Of a stretch of 64,000 bases of DNA, positions 49,501 to 62,393 are shown one piece after another. The position numbers and the translations under genes are program-made. How positions within the stretch are numbered: position 1 is the stretch's first letter; each line of letters begins with the position of its first letter. The notes under the pieces are model-generated. The model was given only the letters and a program-made list of their open reading frames with translations. It was not told the origin of the DNA and did not search any database. This stretch comes from Voacanga thouarsii (Eukaryota; Streptophyta; Magnoliopsida; Gentianales; Apocynaceae). Location of the stretch: positions 124,001-188,000 of the forward strand of contig JANUWF010001050.1 of assembly GCA_026120185.1 (NCBI GenBank). The letters run 5' to 3'.

Positions 49501-52193
49501 TTGGTGAGTATGAACTCAACTATCATGTTAAACTTCTAAACTCCCTCAATATTATGATGAATAGGGGGTAGATGTATTGTGGCCATATAATGTTACCAGT
49601 AGTGCATAGTCCAATATTGTTAGCATTCTCTTATGGACCCCATTGCATAGGTCTAACCTCCCCTGATGAAATAATCAAATGCTACAAGATGCTGATGATG
49701 CCACGAAATATGCATATGTATTACTGGATTAGCACAATATTGAGCTAAATTAGTACCAAGCACATGCTGATCATTACTCTAAAAATTTAGAAGCAAATAT
49801 GTGGTGCAATCAGATTCCTGAGTCAAGAATAATCTAGCCACTTCCTGTGGTATTCTAGAAGTAAGCAATATACCTGAATACCACTTCCATTGTCACTTCC
49901 ATCTCTATAATTTACCCCAGTGCTTCCATTGTCTTCCTCATCATTGCTGTCAGTGTTATTGTCTGACCCTTCAACACTTTTTGACTTGGTGGACTTTTGG
50001 GTCCTTATCCCACTTTCACTGCCACTACCGCTTGACTGAGGAAAAGGTTAGGGTTAATACAAACACAGTCATACCTTGTGATGATCAAGTAATAATGTTT
50101 AAACAGAATCATTACTGCTCATTGAGTTCAAGGGGAGAGGTGGCTATCTAATACCCAACTTTCTGGAGAATTATCCAACAAATGATTGCCAACAATCAAA
50201 TATATACTTGTTAGTTTATTAGACAGCAGAAATAGTTGTCAAAGATTGTTTAATCAAATTTGAATTGCTATGTGACTTACACTGTGACACTTCCTCCATA
50301 CATGCTGCCACAAGTTCTTAAGTTCATTCTTCCGAATAGGCTTCACTAAAAAGTCAACAGCACCCTTTGACAAACACTTAAAGACTATGCCCATAGAATC
50401 ATTAGATGACATCACTGCAGGAAAAAATCATCAGGTGTAGATGTTTAAAGTATCAACTGAGAGTGATAATTAGGGAAGACTTTCAATCTGCATAGAGCTA
50501 TCATATATACGGGAACAATACTCACTAATAACTGGAATATTCTTGCATGTTTTGTGGTTCATAATCTTTGATAAAAGACCAATGCCTGATAAACCTGGCA
50601 TGCCGACCTCCGTTAGAACAAGATCAATATGATTGGTTAGATCCTCCAAAATTTTCCATGCTTCCAGACCATTAGAAACAGGAGTCACTGCCAAGTTCAA
50701 TAGAATAGTCATGAGTGGAGATGCAATAAAATGCACAAAAATAGACACTAGAAAGTAGAAAGTTGACATTTTTGTGTCTGTAGGTATGAAGTACAAAAAT
50801 TGATAAATTTTGGAAATTGTAGAGGTTATAAAGCTAAGAATTAAGGAGCCATAGCTATCAATGTAGTAGATTAGCACTTAGAATCCCATTCTTCTCCCAT
50901 AGGCCTGTCAGTAGGTACGGCCCAAACCCAGTCCCCTCAGCCCAGTTTAATTCATGCTGCGCTTCAAGTGCTCTTGGGCCGAACCAAGCTGAAGCTTCAA
51001 ACATCTCATCCTCTATATAAGTTATTGCATCTATAGTGTATGAGTGCTGCATCTGAATTTTATACGTTTCAGAAGTTTTTTGTACTTCTACCATAATTTT
51101 TGTGTTTTATGTTAGGATATCCTTGGCAATATTGGTATGAAAATGTGACTTCATTGTTAAATATATTCTTCTGATTATTTGACTCTTATTTTGGTTATAA
51201 GAACTCAAGAGTTGCTGATTTTTTTGTTTTCGCTATCTAGGATCTATTATTCAGAAAGACGGAGAGCTCGATAGCGACGTTGCACATCGAGTTAAGGCGG
51301 GTTGGTTGAAATAGAAGAGTGCGACTGGTATTCTTTGTGATCGTAATGCACCGTTGAATTTAAAGGGAAAGTTTTACAAGGCAGTCGTACGACCTGCTTT
51401 GTTATATGATACGGAATGTTGGGCAGTTAAAAGGTGTCATATTCAAAAAATGAAAGTAGCTGAGATGCGTATGTTACGGTGGATGTGTGGATATACTTGG
51501 AAGGATAAAGTTAGAAATGAGATCATTAGGGAAAAGGTGGGTGTGGCATCTATTGAGGAAAAGATGAGAGAAAGTCGTCTGCGTTGGTTTGGACACGTTC
51601 AGAGAAGACCGAGGGATGCTCCTGTTAGGGCGATGGAGAGAGTGAGGCAGGATAGGTTAGACAGAGGTAGAGGTAGAGGTAGGCCGACATGGATAGAGGT
51701 CATTAAAAGAGATATGTCTTTGTTAGATTTGGATGAAAGTATGACGTTTGATAGAAGAAAGTGGCAAGAGAGGATTCATGTGGATGACCACACGTTGCCT
51801 GACGTTGGTTCATGTAGCCGACCCCAAGTTACTTGGGATTAAGGCTTAGTTTGTTGTTGTTGTTTTGTATTTGGAGTTCTATTATTGAAATGTGTATTGA
51901 TGGGACTTTTATGACTTTGTATTCTAGTGTATCCATGAAAATGAAAATGAAAATGAAAACGAAAACGAAAAGCAATGTACCTAATTTGGTTTGGATTTCT
52001 CCTTGAAAACGAAAAGCAATGTACCTAATTTGGTTTGGATTTCCAGGAAGGAGCTAACGATGATAGGGGCACCAAAGCAATGAAAAATGAAAAAGAATGC
52101 TACTATTGACTTGGTTTTATTGTAGCATACTTTTATAATTATGTAAAGTTAGACTTTGACTATCGGCATGTATGCAACTATATAAGCTAGAAA

Positions 52194-52248
<55 letters not shown>

Positions 52249-54736
52249 TTCTGGACCTGCCTGGGCTCACATTTTACATTTTGGTCAAGCTTGATTCTAC
52301 ATTTGAGAGCTTGGGTGGGCCAAGCTCGGGTTCAAGATGTTTATTTTGTGATTGTCTGAGCTTGGGTACAAACTTGAATTGTCACCTCCTATGCTTCTTA
52401 AAAAGTCAGACAAATATAAAGTACATCAAACAATTCATACAGGTCGGGCAAATATAAAGCACATCATTCTATGCTTTAAAAATTCATACAGATATAGAGC
52501 ACATCATTTTGAAGACAAACATGATATCCCACGAGAAAATAATAACACAATAAACTTTTTAAGATAGAAGAATAAAACTAGGGCCAAGATACATTAATAC
52601 AACCAACTTTCCTATCATGCAGCATATGCATATGACATATTGGATTAACAATAAAAATTATATCCATATCCATATCCAAATGCCAATGTTTACGTACTCA
52701 AGTCAAACCTACAGTTGAGGTTGTAGATGAGTGCCCATATTGAGTTTATGGATAGTAGAGGAAATGCATTCACATATCTTTTATAAGCATGCCCAACTCT
52801 TAACCCATATGAAATTCATGGATTATATGGATTTCATCTTATACTCGTTAAATTCATTAGATTAGAAAAGGCCAAAGACATCGTTTTAAGCATTAATGAG
52901 ATTAATGGCAAAAAGGTTGGTCCTCATCTTCACAAATCTTAATAGGGTAGTTGTAATCAATGAAGAGTTTTCAATATTACTATGTAGTTCTGTTAAAGGA
53001 TTCATGTATAACAAGAATATTCTGCATAGAAAGACAAGAATATTCACGAATCTTAATAGGGTAGTTGTAATCAATGAAGAGTTTTCAATATTACCATGTA
53101 ATGGCATTTAACAACATGAATAGGAATCAAATTTCCTAGAGAAATTGCTTTTAACAACATGAATAATCTGGTGTAATGGCATTCACGAGTATTAAACAAG
53201 AAAGATACCCAAAAAGCATATTATTTATCATCAGCCGTACCCTAAGATATAACAAATTTTCTGCACTTGTTTTACAGAGACAACTTTATCTTATCGGTTT
53301 AGACAATATATTGCAACATGCTTCATAACACATAATATCTGAAGTAACGGAACAACAAATTGATTTGCTATCTTAATCTAAGTTTACCAAACCTTAATTC
53401 TGACACAGGAAATTTTGAGGAGTTCAAATAATTCATGAATACTAAGATGCAAGGAAACATAACATGTGATGTATTTTGATGAATATATATTATTAAAATA
53501 ATTCATGAATATTAAGCTATTATATATTTTCCAAATTAAAGTCACGCATGAGAAAAAAAAGAAAAGCTTCTTCTGCACCACCCTTTATTACATTGAATAT
53601 AGCTGTAGACTATACATTCAATCATTCCTATAAGAAATTGGTAATTAGTTTCTTTTCCAGTATCAACCAGAAACTGGAAAGCATGGACACCTCTTTGGAG
53701 GCAGGATACCCTAGGCACATGTCCAGCAGTCCTCCCCCCCCCCTTTTTTTTCTCTTTTCCTCTTCACTTATGACAGATACACTAATCCTTACAATCTAGG
53801 AAGCACTTTATGCAACTACTATATATTCAACCAGAGGTCTACATTTGAATACTTGAAAGATAAAGAGCCAAACTAAGAAAGAACTCCTGCTCTCATTCTA
53901 CCTCTGTCCTTGTTTTTCCCTTATTCCCAATAAATCAAGACCTAAGGAGTACCAATTGTCCCCTCTCCAACTATCAATGGGACCAAAAGAGAAACAAAAC
54001 GAAAAGAAGATTTTGTTATACTCTATTTCCAATCTAATTTCTCAAATAATAGTTATTTCTTCCCAAACCCTTCATTTCACAGTTAATTTATTTGGTTTCA
54101 AGTATCTCCTTTCTACTCCCTGTTTCTAGTTTATAGATTTCAGTGATTGATAAAAGTTTATTGTATGAGTTCCACAATTTTTCATTTAGTGAATCTTCAT
54201 AATGCATCTAACAGTAGGAAGAGTTCACTTAGCTGAACCATTATATTATTAGCAATTCACATATAGAACACAGATTCTCAATATTGCGGCTCCATCATCT
54301 TTCATCTATCAAATTAAAGAGATACTTTGTTGACATCCATGTAAAAACAAAAATTAATCTAATCACCTTCATAACTGCAGTTCCTAAGTAAGGCACTGAC
54401 AACATGTCGCGTTGAATCATCGTTCTCCACCAACAGAACTTTAAGGGACCTAACAGGAAGAAAGCACTCCCAACGCACTACCACTCCTTGAGACCCTTGG
54501 GGCCCGTGGGGCTGCTGCTTCTGTGGAACATGCACGTTACCTTTGTCCTGTACAGGCCCTATACGCCCTTCATTTCCATCCTCATTAATTCTTGATTCAT
54601 CTTCCTCTGAGATTCCATGCCCATCACCCATAACTACATTCCTTACTGACTTGCGGTCATTCAGTACACGGTCATGATTGATTTCCGCCAACCCTTTAGT
54701 TGGCAGACTATCCGTGTCCCTCCGAACACCCCTCAT
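43552..54736 (-). CDS. PRR7: Pseudo-response regulator PRR7 (circadian clock), 8 coding exons, 792 aa
   Basis: Coding exons are 54736-54367, 50687-50526, 50414-50281, 50035-49874, 45578-45395, 45271-44836, 44771-43961 and 43671-43552. All are GT/AG, in phase, 793 codons with TGA. The ATG has an in-frame upstream stop. The pseudo-receiver (about 99-215) keeps the DD of LLVENDD and the Lys of [12 protein letters not shown]. The phospho-acceptor Asp is Glu ([14 protein letters not shown]), the hallmark of PRRs. A conserved middle region follows ([30 protein letters not shown]). A His/Gln-rich tract lies near 613-634, and the CCT domain is at about 731-775 ([20 protein letters not shown]). PRR7 represses CCA1/LHY in the nucleus in the morning. 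Introns 1 (3.7 kb) and 4 (4.3 kb) are long. The PBL7 neighbour and sequence support PRR7 over PRR3. Confidence 0.96.
45272..45394 (-). other. PRR7 intron 5: 123 bp, in frame and free of stops (exitron-like)
   Basis: The donor is G|GTAGCA after ...QQQDAET; the acceptor is TTTTACTCAG before VNIEMGKDL. The intron length is a multiple of three, both ends are phase 1, and it has no stop codon. Retention would therefore insert 41 residues including the hydrophobic [17 protein letters not shown] run. Splicing gives the expected junction before MGKDL. Confidence 0.75.
45579..49873 (-). other. PRR7 intron 4, 4.3 kb
   Basis: Bounded by GTATATTG and CAACAG on the minus strand. AT-rich with no supported gene or recognisable element. 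It contains a C9 run near 49108-49116 and purine-rich short ORFs that have no family resemblance. Confidence 0.6.
51237..51865 (+). mobile_element. 5'-truncated RTE-type LINE, 3' end of the reverse-transcriptase ORF
   Basis: Reading starts inside the ORF with [19 protein letters not shown], has one stop after AGWLK, then continues uninterrupted from 51354 to 51842 (162 codons). Segments include [40 protein letters not shown] and [12 protein letters not shown]. It ends with a short (TTG)n tail at 51850-51865 instead of poly-A, typical of RTE-clade LINEs. It lies antisense to PRR7 in intron 1. Only the C-terminal part of the RT protein remains, so it is inactive. Confidence 0.88.
51961..52043. 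repeat. 39-bp direct duplication
   Basis: 51961-51999 and 52005-52043 are identical, starting GAAAACGAAAAGCAATGTAC, preceded by a short GAAAAT/GAAAAC run. Confidence 0.93.
52196..52242. repeat. (AT)n microsatellite in PRR7 intron 1
   Basis: About 23 AT units. Confidence 0.95.
52929..53100. repeat. 58-bp direct repeat, period 114 bp
   Basis: 52929-52986 and 53043-53100 are nearly identical across AATCTTAATAGGGTAGTTGT and AATGAAGAGTTTTCAATATT, differing at about two sites. Confidence 0.9.
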
Positions 54737-55850
54737 CAACCAGATTCAAAAAGACCAACGATGAATAATGCAGCAGATTGAGTTGGCAAGTAAACCTCTT
54801 AAGTTAGAAAAGTCGCACATACCATTATCTTCAAAAAAAACCTTTATGAACGGCGGCTCCCCAGTGAAAACTGTAATCAAAGACCAATTAAAGAGTTTCA
54901 ATCACCCGCTCATTCCAACAACCAAAAAATGAAAACTTTGCAGAGAACATAGCCAAATATCAAGAATACAAGGATTGAAATTTTTTTATTTGCTTAAAAA
55001 AAAATCACAACGTCCGGTAAGTAATTTAGATACAAGGAGTTCGACACACATACAAGAATGTGTGTGTGTGCACAATAGCACTAAACCAGAATTAGCAACA
55101 AAATTTGGTGCATCAGTTACTTTTTTTTTTTTAATAAACAAATTAGGGAGTCCATTGCTTCTTTCCACCTTTGCAACCGTTATACATAAAAAGATGAGTA
55201 AATATTTGTAGGAGAATAAAAATAAATGAAAAAAAGGAAAAAAGAAAACCATAACGGAAATAAAACTCCCAACAATTCTACCACATTCAAAATAAATTAC
55301 ATATATTTATCAGAATCAACTAAATTAACCTTTCATAGCAGTTTCCTCTCATAATTGGCAAATGATCAGTAAACAAATAACAGTAGAACACTCACCATCC
55401 AAACCCTTTCCTTCTCCTCAGTATTCCTCGTTTTCGGCAGCAAATCATGGAAAAAGAAACTAAATTACATGCATCAAGGACTCAACAAAAACTCAGTAGT
55501 TAAAGAAAAAAATCATCCAAAAAGATCCAATATTTTTGCCAAAAACATTGTTTTACAAAACGTACATAATTTCCAGAAATAGTTACCTAAAAAACGCCAT
55601 TGATGAAACAACCGTGCTTTCACTAACAGAGCTTCATTCTCCAGAAAGCATCCAAGCCGTTGCAATCAAATATCGAAATTACTCCAAATTTTCAGTGATC
55701 TACGACCGAAAATTCCACTAAGAACAGCAATTTACTGCGAGAGCATAATTCTAGGGTTTCCTTTGGAAATATTTGCCGGAAGAGTTTCTTTTTACTGGTC
55801 GAGAAACAGCGAGGCTAAAAGCAGAGAGGCGGAGAGGGTAATTTACGAAT
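54737..55850 (-). promoter_or_regulatory. PRR7 5' UTR, probably spliced
   Basis: Two donor-like sites on the minus strand, AATG|GTATGT (exon end 54823) and GATG|GTGAG (exon end 55396), suggest one or two leader introns before the coding ATG at 54736. The far end near 55.75-55.85 kb is GA/CT-mixed and less AT-rich, as expected near a transcription start. Several short upstream ORFs occur; none is long enough to call. Confidence 0.45.
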
Positions 55851-55947
55851 AGAATAGAATAGAAAACAGATATACATGAATGAAGATATTATAATACTCC
55901 GCGGTGGTTACGTGGACAATGTGGAGGTGGAGAGCCCTTGGGTGGGC

Positions 55948-55953
55948 CACGTG
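55948..55953. promoter_or_regulatory. G-box CACGTG upstream of PRR7
   Basis: CACGTG within GCCACGTGTAA, with further ACGT cores at about 55961 and 55972. G-boxes bind bHLH and bZIP factors and occur in clock-gene promoters. Confidence 0.6.
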
Positions 55954-56068
55954 TAATACACGTAGGATGACACGTCGGAGTGGATCGCTGATTTGGCAGG
56001 TGAATCAAAAGACGGGCGCTCAATAGTTTAGTGTGGATCTAAGGAGATCTGTTGGATCTGATCCGCGA

Positions 56069-56074
56069 CACGTG
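56069..56074. promoter_or_regulatory. Second G-box CACGTG upstream of PRR7
   Basis: CACGTG within GACACGTGGCTAG, an ABRE-like context, about 120 bp further out than the first. Confidence 0.6.
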
Positions 56075-56134
56075 GCTAGGTTTTGGTGCAGTTAAAGGTT
56101 CGGCTAGCCACAGGAAAGAAGCGTCCTTTTCGGA

Positions 56135-56142
56135 TGACGTCA
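56135..56142. promoter_or_regulatory. TGACGTCA bZIP-type site upstream of PRR7
   Basis: A perfect palindrome, TGACGTCA, inside GGATGACGTCATCC. Confidence 0.5.
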
Positions 56143-56266
56143 TCCCAGCCCACATTGTCTGGCTCGAAACTAAGGACGGAGTGAACTCTGATCACGCAAA
56201 TCCTGAAGCTACTGATTTGCCCACATGACTTCTTCTTTTTTACGCGATTCTGTCCATGTCAGCAAC

Positions 56267-56275
56267 AAAATATCT
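56267..56275 (+). promoter_or_regulatory. Evening element AAAATATCT upstream of PRR7
   Basis: An exact evening element about 1.5 kb from the PRR7 ATG and roughly 0.4-0.5 kb from the probable start of transcription. CCA1/LHY/RVE factors bind this motif, and PRR7 is a known target of that class. A 9-bp motif in AT-rich DNA can also occur by chance. Confidence 0.55.
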
Positions 56276-58383
56276 AGAAGTTTTGCGTCGCTGCGTTGCA
56301 GGTGTACGGTGGAGAAGCTCCTTGAGAGTTTTAAAAAAGGATAATTAACTTTTTTTTTTAAGAAAAAAAAAACTCTAAACTTCTTTGGGATCTAAAGAAG
56401 AAGATACAATTACGTTTTAGTCCATCTTTTATAAAACCTAAATGTTTTTTGAGAACAGATTATTAAAATGATTTTATCCTTAAGAAATATGACAAGCAGT
56501 TTTAATAAAGTTTGTAATAAAAAATACAATAAACAAAAAATTTAGACTGAAAATAGTAGTTTTTATTATTAAAAAAAAGTGTCTGAGGATGGAAGAACTA
56601 ATTATCCTGAAAAATACTGATTATATTCTACACCCATTTTAAAAGGGTTTGAAATGTGGATCCAAAATGCCCAATCCTATAATGTACTTGAATTGTGAGC
56701 ATATTGAGTCTTTATTATTTTAATATAAATATAATTTTAAATTTTTTAAAAATATTATGAATTCAAAGATAAAAAATGTTATTTGTCTAAATTAAATAAT
56801 AATATTGCTAATACATTTTATAAATTTTATTTTTTCAACAAAACAAGTTTAAATTAATATTTTTTTTAAAAAATCCATTGTAGTTGAACCTTTAGTTTTA
56901 CAAATAAAGTTGAGGTGTGAACATACCTACTTCTCAATTTAAGTAGATCAAGTAAATAAATAAATCATAATATGTGATTTAATAGTCGATTTCGATTTAA
57001 TTTTTACTTTAAGAACAATTTAAAAAAAATTGATTTTGCGCGACCATTAATTCACAACGTGAACTATGGCCAGGGGGAGTTTACAAACAAAGCTAAATGG
57101 ATTTTGTGAATCGTTAGGGCAGTAAGTGACTTTGAAAGTGGGTTTGGCGTCAAAAGAACTGTTGGGATTCAAAGAAAGCTCCTGCAATGATTCCTAATTG
57201 TAATGGGAAGCTTATGATGTTTAGAGGGAATTTTGCCTCTGAATAGAGGCTTTTGTTCCCCCCGAAACTTGATCGAAGCTTTCATCTTTCCTTGAAAACA
57301 AAAAAAGGAAATGATATTTGAGTATGGAGTGAAATGTGAGTGAATACTATGCCCTTTGAGTTGTTTTCTCGAGAAAAACCAAAGAAAGAGAAGGATGAGA
57401 GAACGGAGGAGGAAGAAGAAGAAGAAGAAGAAAAGAAAATTTTAGATGCATTGGTTTTGTATTTTTTTTAAACAAAAAATGTTTTTTAAAAAAAGTTCAC
57501 TTATATTATAAATAAATTATTAATAATTGTATTATTCACTCTAAGTAAATTATTTTATTATTTTTGAATATAAAATTTGACTTAAAGTACAAAATAAATG
57601 ACACGTTATATTTTAATATTTTAAGATAGTTTAAAAATAAAAATTAAACGTTTTGCAGTTAAATGTAAGATTGAAAATTTTTAAAAAAAAAATTTAGAGA
57701 TATACGACACATTTTAGTTCAGTACCTATCTCTATCCACTTGAGGAGGAGAATGTGTCCCTATCTAGCAAATAAAATGACATTTTTTCAGAAATGAGAGT
57801 ATTCTTCTCTTGAGTTAATTTAACGAACACTATACCTGCAATTAGTTTCGAGCTCAGAAGCTGGCAGGTGTATATCCTCAGCCAGTTAGAAACCTTCTAA
57901 GATGGCCAAAGCTTCAGGATGTTTCACACCATTCATGCCTAGCTCAGGGATGGACGTTGAAGCTATATATGACCTGACCTCCCCAACCAATGCCTAACAA
58001 CCATTTCTACACCACCATCTCCATCCTTGAAAGACTCGCGACATTCAACTTGTGGCAATGCTTGGTTGGGGTTCCCCTGTGGGAAAGACGGGAATTAGGG
58101 TCTTTCAAATTTTTAAAAAAATATATTTTTAAAAAAATTATAATATTATTCTTTAATATATTTTCTCGTATTACTTACTTTTAAATTTTAATCTTAAATT
58201 TTTAATTATAATTTACATGTATCAAAAATTGATATTAATAGGTATTGCATGCTAGTCGAAAGAGTCTATCTTGAGTCTCTCCACATTATCGTTTTAAATT
58301 CGAATTTTTTCTTCATACAAGATCTACCTAGTGCAACTTACTCTTTCAGTATAATTTGTAGATTACTGCATCGAAATAAAATA

Positions 58384-58678
58384 CTCCCTTTATCCTAAGA
58401 AGGATGTCAATTTAGCAAATGGCATACAGATTAAGGAATTTTTAAAATTTATATAATTATAATAAAAAATAACTATTATATATCTAAATAAAAATAAATT
58501 TTTATTAATTAAATTAAGAATATATACATATTTAAATAGTTAAATATTTATTGAGTAGTTAAAGAAATGATAAATTAAAAATATACACAATAAATATATT
58601 TTTAATACATAAAATTGATAAATATTTTAATACAATAAAAATAAATAAATTTTTATATTTATTTTAAAACGGAAGGAA
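58384..58678. mobile_element. Stowaway-like MITE, about 295 bp
   Basis: It begins CTCCCTTTATCCTAAGAAGG after TA. The reverse complement of the right end reads TTCCTTCCGTTTTAAAATAA, and TA follows at 58679-58680. The interior is very AT-rich with no coding capacity. Confidence 0.55.
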
Positions 58679-59767
58679 TAATTAGAAATTCGAAGATATG
58701 GACTGCAAGTTTCATGTCAAAAAACAGTTGATCCCGGCAAGGATGTGGTCTTGGACAACGTGGTATGACTTAACAGCGTCGTGAGCTTTCAAAAGAAATG
58801 TAGCCACGAAAGCTTTCAAGGGTCATCTCAGAGTCCCTTCGGGCATCCTCTGAAAGCCACAACTAATGGATGAACACAGGCTCTGATTCCTCATTCAAAT
58901 AGAAAACTGGGCATAAAAGGGAACATGTTTTAGCGAGTATATTCGAAGCTCCCCGGCTAGGAAAGTACTTTTTACAGCTAAAAGGAATATTTTTAATGAG
59001 AAAATTATATTTTATTATTAAAAAGATAATTTTTAACGACGGAAAAGAAGATTATATTTTTTTATCATCTAATATTGTTGCTGTAAATGTTTAATTTTTA
59101 TTATACAAATATAATTATTCAATATTCTTACTGCTAAAACATATTATGATGTAAATAAATAAGGAAATTTTTAGATATACTCGGTACAAGTAAGATTCTT
59201 ACTACTGAAACACTTACTAAAAAGGAAATTTCTTAGGTGCACTTAATGCATGTGCAACATGTGCTCTAAATAATTATATCACGTGCAAAAGAAAATTGTA
59301 CACTAGATATTATGTGTAATTTTATCTACATAATAATATAATCGTTTAATGTGCACTTAAAAATTTTTCAATAAACAAAGATAAAATGGGGACGGGTTAG
59401 GACGGACACCTGTCTCCAAAATTTTTATAATTTATCTAAAAAATAAAAAAAATTTAATAAGTTTTTTAAAAATTATAACATTATCTTTTAATATATATTT
59501 ATATAATTTATTCATAACACTAAATTTCTAATTATGTTCCTATAAATAATTAATTTTTTTTCCGCGAACGGAAAGACTATCTTTCTTGTAACATTGAATG
59601 ACAGGCAAATTCCATGTTATGGTGTCTGAATATGGTCAGACACGAAAAGAATTTGTTAAGAAGAAGTTGTTTGTCATAAGCTTAGAAGAATACGCCATCT
59701 TAACCTCAATTACTGACCACCACACATTGGAGGGTTTGGGTTCCCAAATTTTGCATGCAAGATATTA

Positions 59768-59819
<52 letters not shown>

Positions 59820-61918
59820 TATGAGAGAATGCAATTTTTTGTATGATAATGATTCAGGGTCGGAAACAGAAAGCAGAGGTTCGGAGAATAAATTATATGA
59901 AAGAAAATATTAAAATATAATTTTTAAAAAAAATTTAGATGAACGAAATATAAAATTTAAATAGATTTTTAGCTATTTAAAATTTTGGGACTAAAAATAA
60001 AATTTGATTAAGTTTTTGAATGGAATGTTAACCACTACTTTCAGTTTGTCAATAAAAGATTTGACAGCACAAAAATTCATAGTATCCTCCAAAAAGGCAA
60101 AAAGAAGAGAATAAAGGATGGAGTATTGTATATTCTCAAATCTCAACCACTATAAATTGGTTTTTCTTTTCTTTAAAAGAAAAAAAAAAAAACCAAAACC
60201 CCATATTCATCCTACAGCTCTAAAACTAGAAATTAACATGTGCTTGCCCACTAATAATCTCTTTTCTCACATTGTTCACATTGTGAAAATATTGGACCAT
60301 ATTGCATTAAATCCTTATTGACCTAATTGCATTCATTTATCATTTATTGGACCAGACAAAGGATAATCATTGCTGTCTATGTTTTAAATCTATAGGCTAG
60401 TGGCCAACTAATAGATAAATTCTTCTTCTTCTTTTTTTTTTTTTTTTTGAAGTTTTAAGGAAAAGTTCTCTTCACCTGAATTAGATATATATAAAAATAT
60501 TAAGAGTAATTTCAACTTAAATTTTTCTATCATAAAAAAGAGTATTATTTTGGAAAATATTTTTCTTTCCTTTTGAGTTTTGATTTTTTTTTTTTCAAAT
60601 GCCTCTTCTCCATTTTAAATGCATTTGTTTTTTTTATAGATGAAATTATATTATTCACGAGAAATTTTCACTTTTGCTAGATAAATAAAGATGGTGATTA
60701 AGAGTAAAATCATTGTATCATATCAATTTAAGGAAGATCTTTCTAAGGTTAAAAAAAATTAAACTAAATAGAAATTAAGCAGAATATATTTTTTATTCGA
60801 TTAATATTTTCGTTCTTCTTACGCGTTATTTGAAAAGAAAAGAAAAAAAAGTGTAAAACAAAAAGAAAGAAAAACATCTTTGGTCTGCCTTAACTTACCA
60901 ACTTTTTCCATATGTGGTCTTATTTGAATCCAAGTGGGTGCCAAGATTCCATGAAAACAAATTGAAGCAACATTTTGTGGAATGCATATCCATGAAAACC
61001 ATGCAAACCAAGAATAAGCAATTCTCTTGATTTTTGACCTATGAGTGAAACATATAGCTAGCTAGCTAGCTAGCTTCATATCCTAATTCGAGTGGTCTTT
61101 GAAATTTTATCTTTAAATCCCAAAGTTGAGACAGCTATATAGCTAGAGACAAGCGTATGACCTATATTTCTTACGTTGTTGGCACCATCTACCTTTGCAT
61201 CTTCTAGAAAGTGGCATGTTTTATGGCTTAGGTTTCAGATCCTTTTAACTCTTAAAACACAGCCTCAGTTTCCACAAAGGCAAAAAGGGTTCCATTCTTT
61301 GGTGTTTTTTCTAATTTACACTTTGGAATCTTGGCACCGTTTTTGCTTTTCTTGGATATGTTCTTGTGTTGGTCCACCAATGGAACCCTCTCCTTTTAGT
61401 ATTGCAATAAGGTGGCTAAGATTTCTTTTTTGAAAAAAAGTGTTTATATCATCCATATCACTCGTCATATAAAGTTACAAGAAAGATTTCTAATTTATCA
61501 AGCTTGTTATCCATTTTATCATCCTTACGAATTTAATCATACACGTTGAAATAACAATATTTTTTTTAATCTCAATATTCCAAAAGATATATAGGAATAC
61601 TAGGTCTTTTTTCTCAGTGGAGGTGAGGCATTGGCTGAGGGATGAAACTGGATCGTAAGCTTAAGAGAATAAAGTATATGAAATGATATGTTAGAGGGTA
61701 GTGTTATAATTTTTAAAATTTTATTTTGAAAAAAAATAAAATTTAAAAAGGGTATTTGCAAAAAATTAATTTTTTAAAAGTAAATATAAATTTTCAAAAA
61801 ATTTTGGAGGCAGACTTCTCTCACTGTGTATCTCTACCTTTAAGGAGATGAAAAATACATATCATGAACCGATCTAGTCGAATGAAAGTGTACATATAAA
61901 TAAATAAATAAATAAATA

Positions 61919-61970
<52 letters not shown>

Positions 61971-62393
61971 CTTAGCTTTTTTTTAAAAGTTAGTTCTACA
62001 TGTATTAGTTATTAATCCAAGAGTTCTAATTCTAACAAGAACTGGAGGTCGTTGATTGGATTTTATCACATTAATCCGTGATGGCTTTAAGAAAAAAAAT
62101 ACATTTTGGAAAAATAACTTAAATTAAATTGAAAATTAGTTTTTTAATTTTGCTTAATGAGAAGTAGTATGTATTTATTAACTCGAGTATCACTTTATTA
62201 TTACCATATAATATAGCATGCCATTATTTAAGCATGGTAATAAGTGGAGTAAGGTATAATCTCACTCTCTTATTTTGTGATTAATTATTTTTTTTAAGAA
62301 TATGTGATTGATTAAATTGTATCTCATATTGCCTATAAAAATAAAAGTTTGAATCTTATCATCTCCAAAAATAAAATAAAAGTTTTTTTACCG

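Larger units (their letters stand above)
50688..54366 (-). other. PRR7 intron 1, 3.7 kb, with a LINE fragment and tandem repeats
   Basis: Donor GAAG|GTGATT after ...LLRNCSYE; acceptor TTGGCAG before [10 protein letters not shown]. It carries an antisense RTE-type LINE 3' end, a 39-bp duplication, an AT microsatellite and a 58-bp direct repeat, listed separately. 50880-51100 has a TATA-containing, GGGCC-rich stretch that could be a decayed LTR, not proven. Confidence 0.75.

Noticed and set aside
50857..51094. Minus-strand 78-codon ORF and possible solo LTR in PRR7 intron 1
   Set aside because: A TATATAA motif and GGGCC-rich text hint at an LTR, but I found no matching ends or target duplication.
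61058..61075. (GCTA)n run
   Set aside because: Short simple repeat; self-complementary but without further context.
60937..61338. Exact 15-bp inverted repeat GGTGCCAAGATTCCA (60937-60951 and 61324-61338)
   Set aside because: About one or two such pairs are expected by chance in 64 kb, and similarity does not extend beyond the core.
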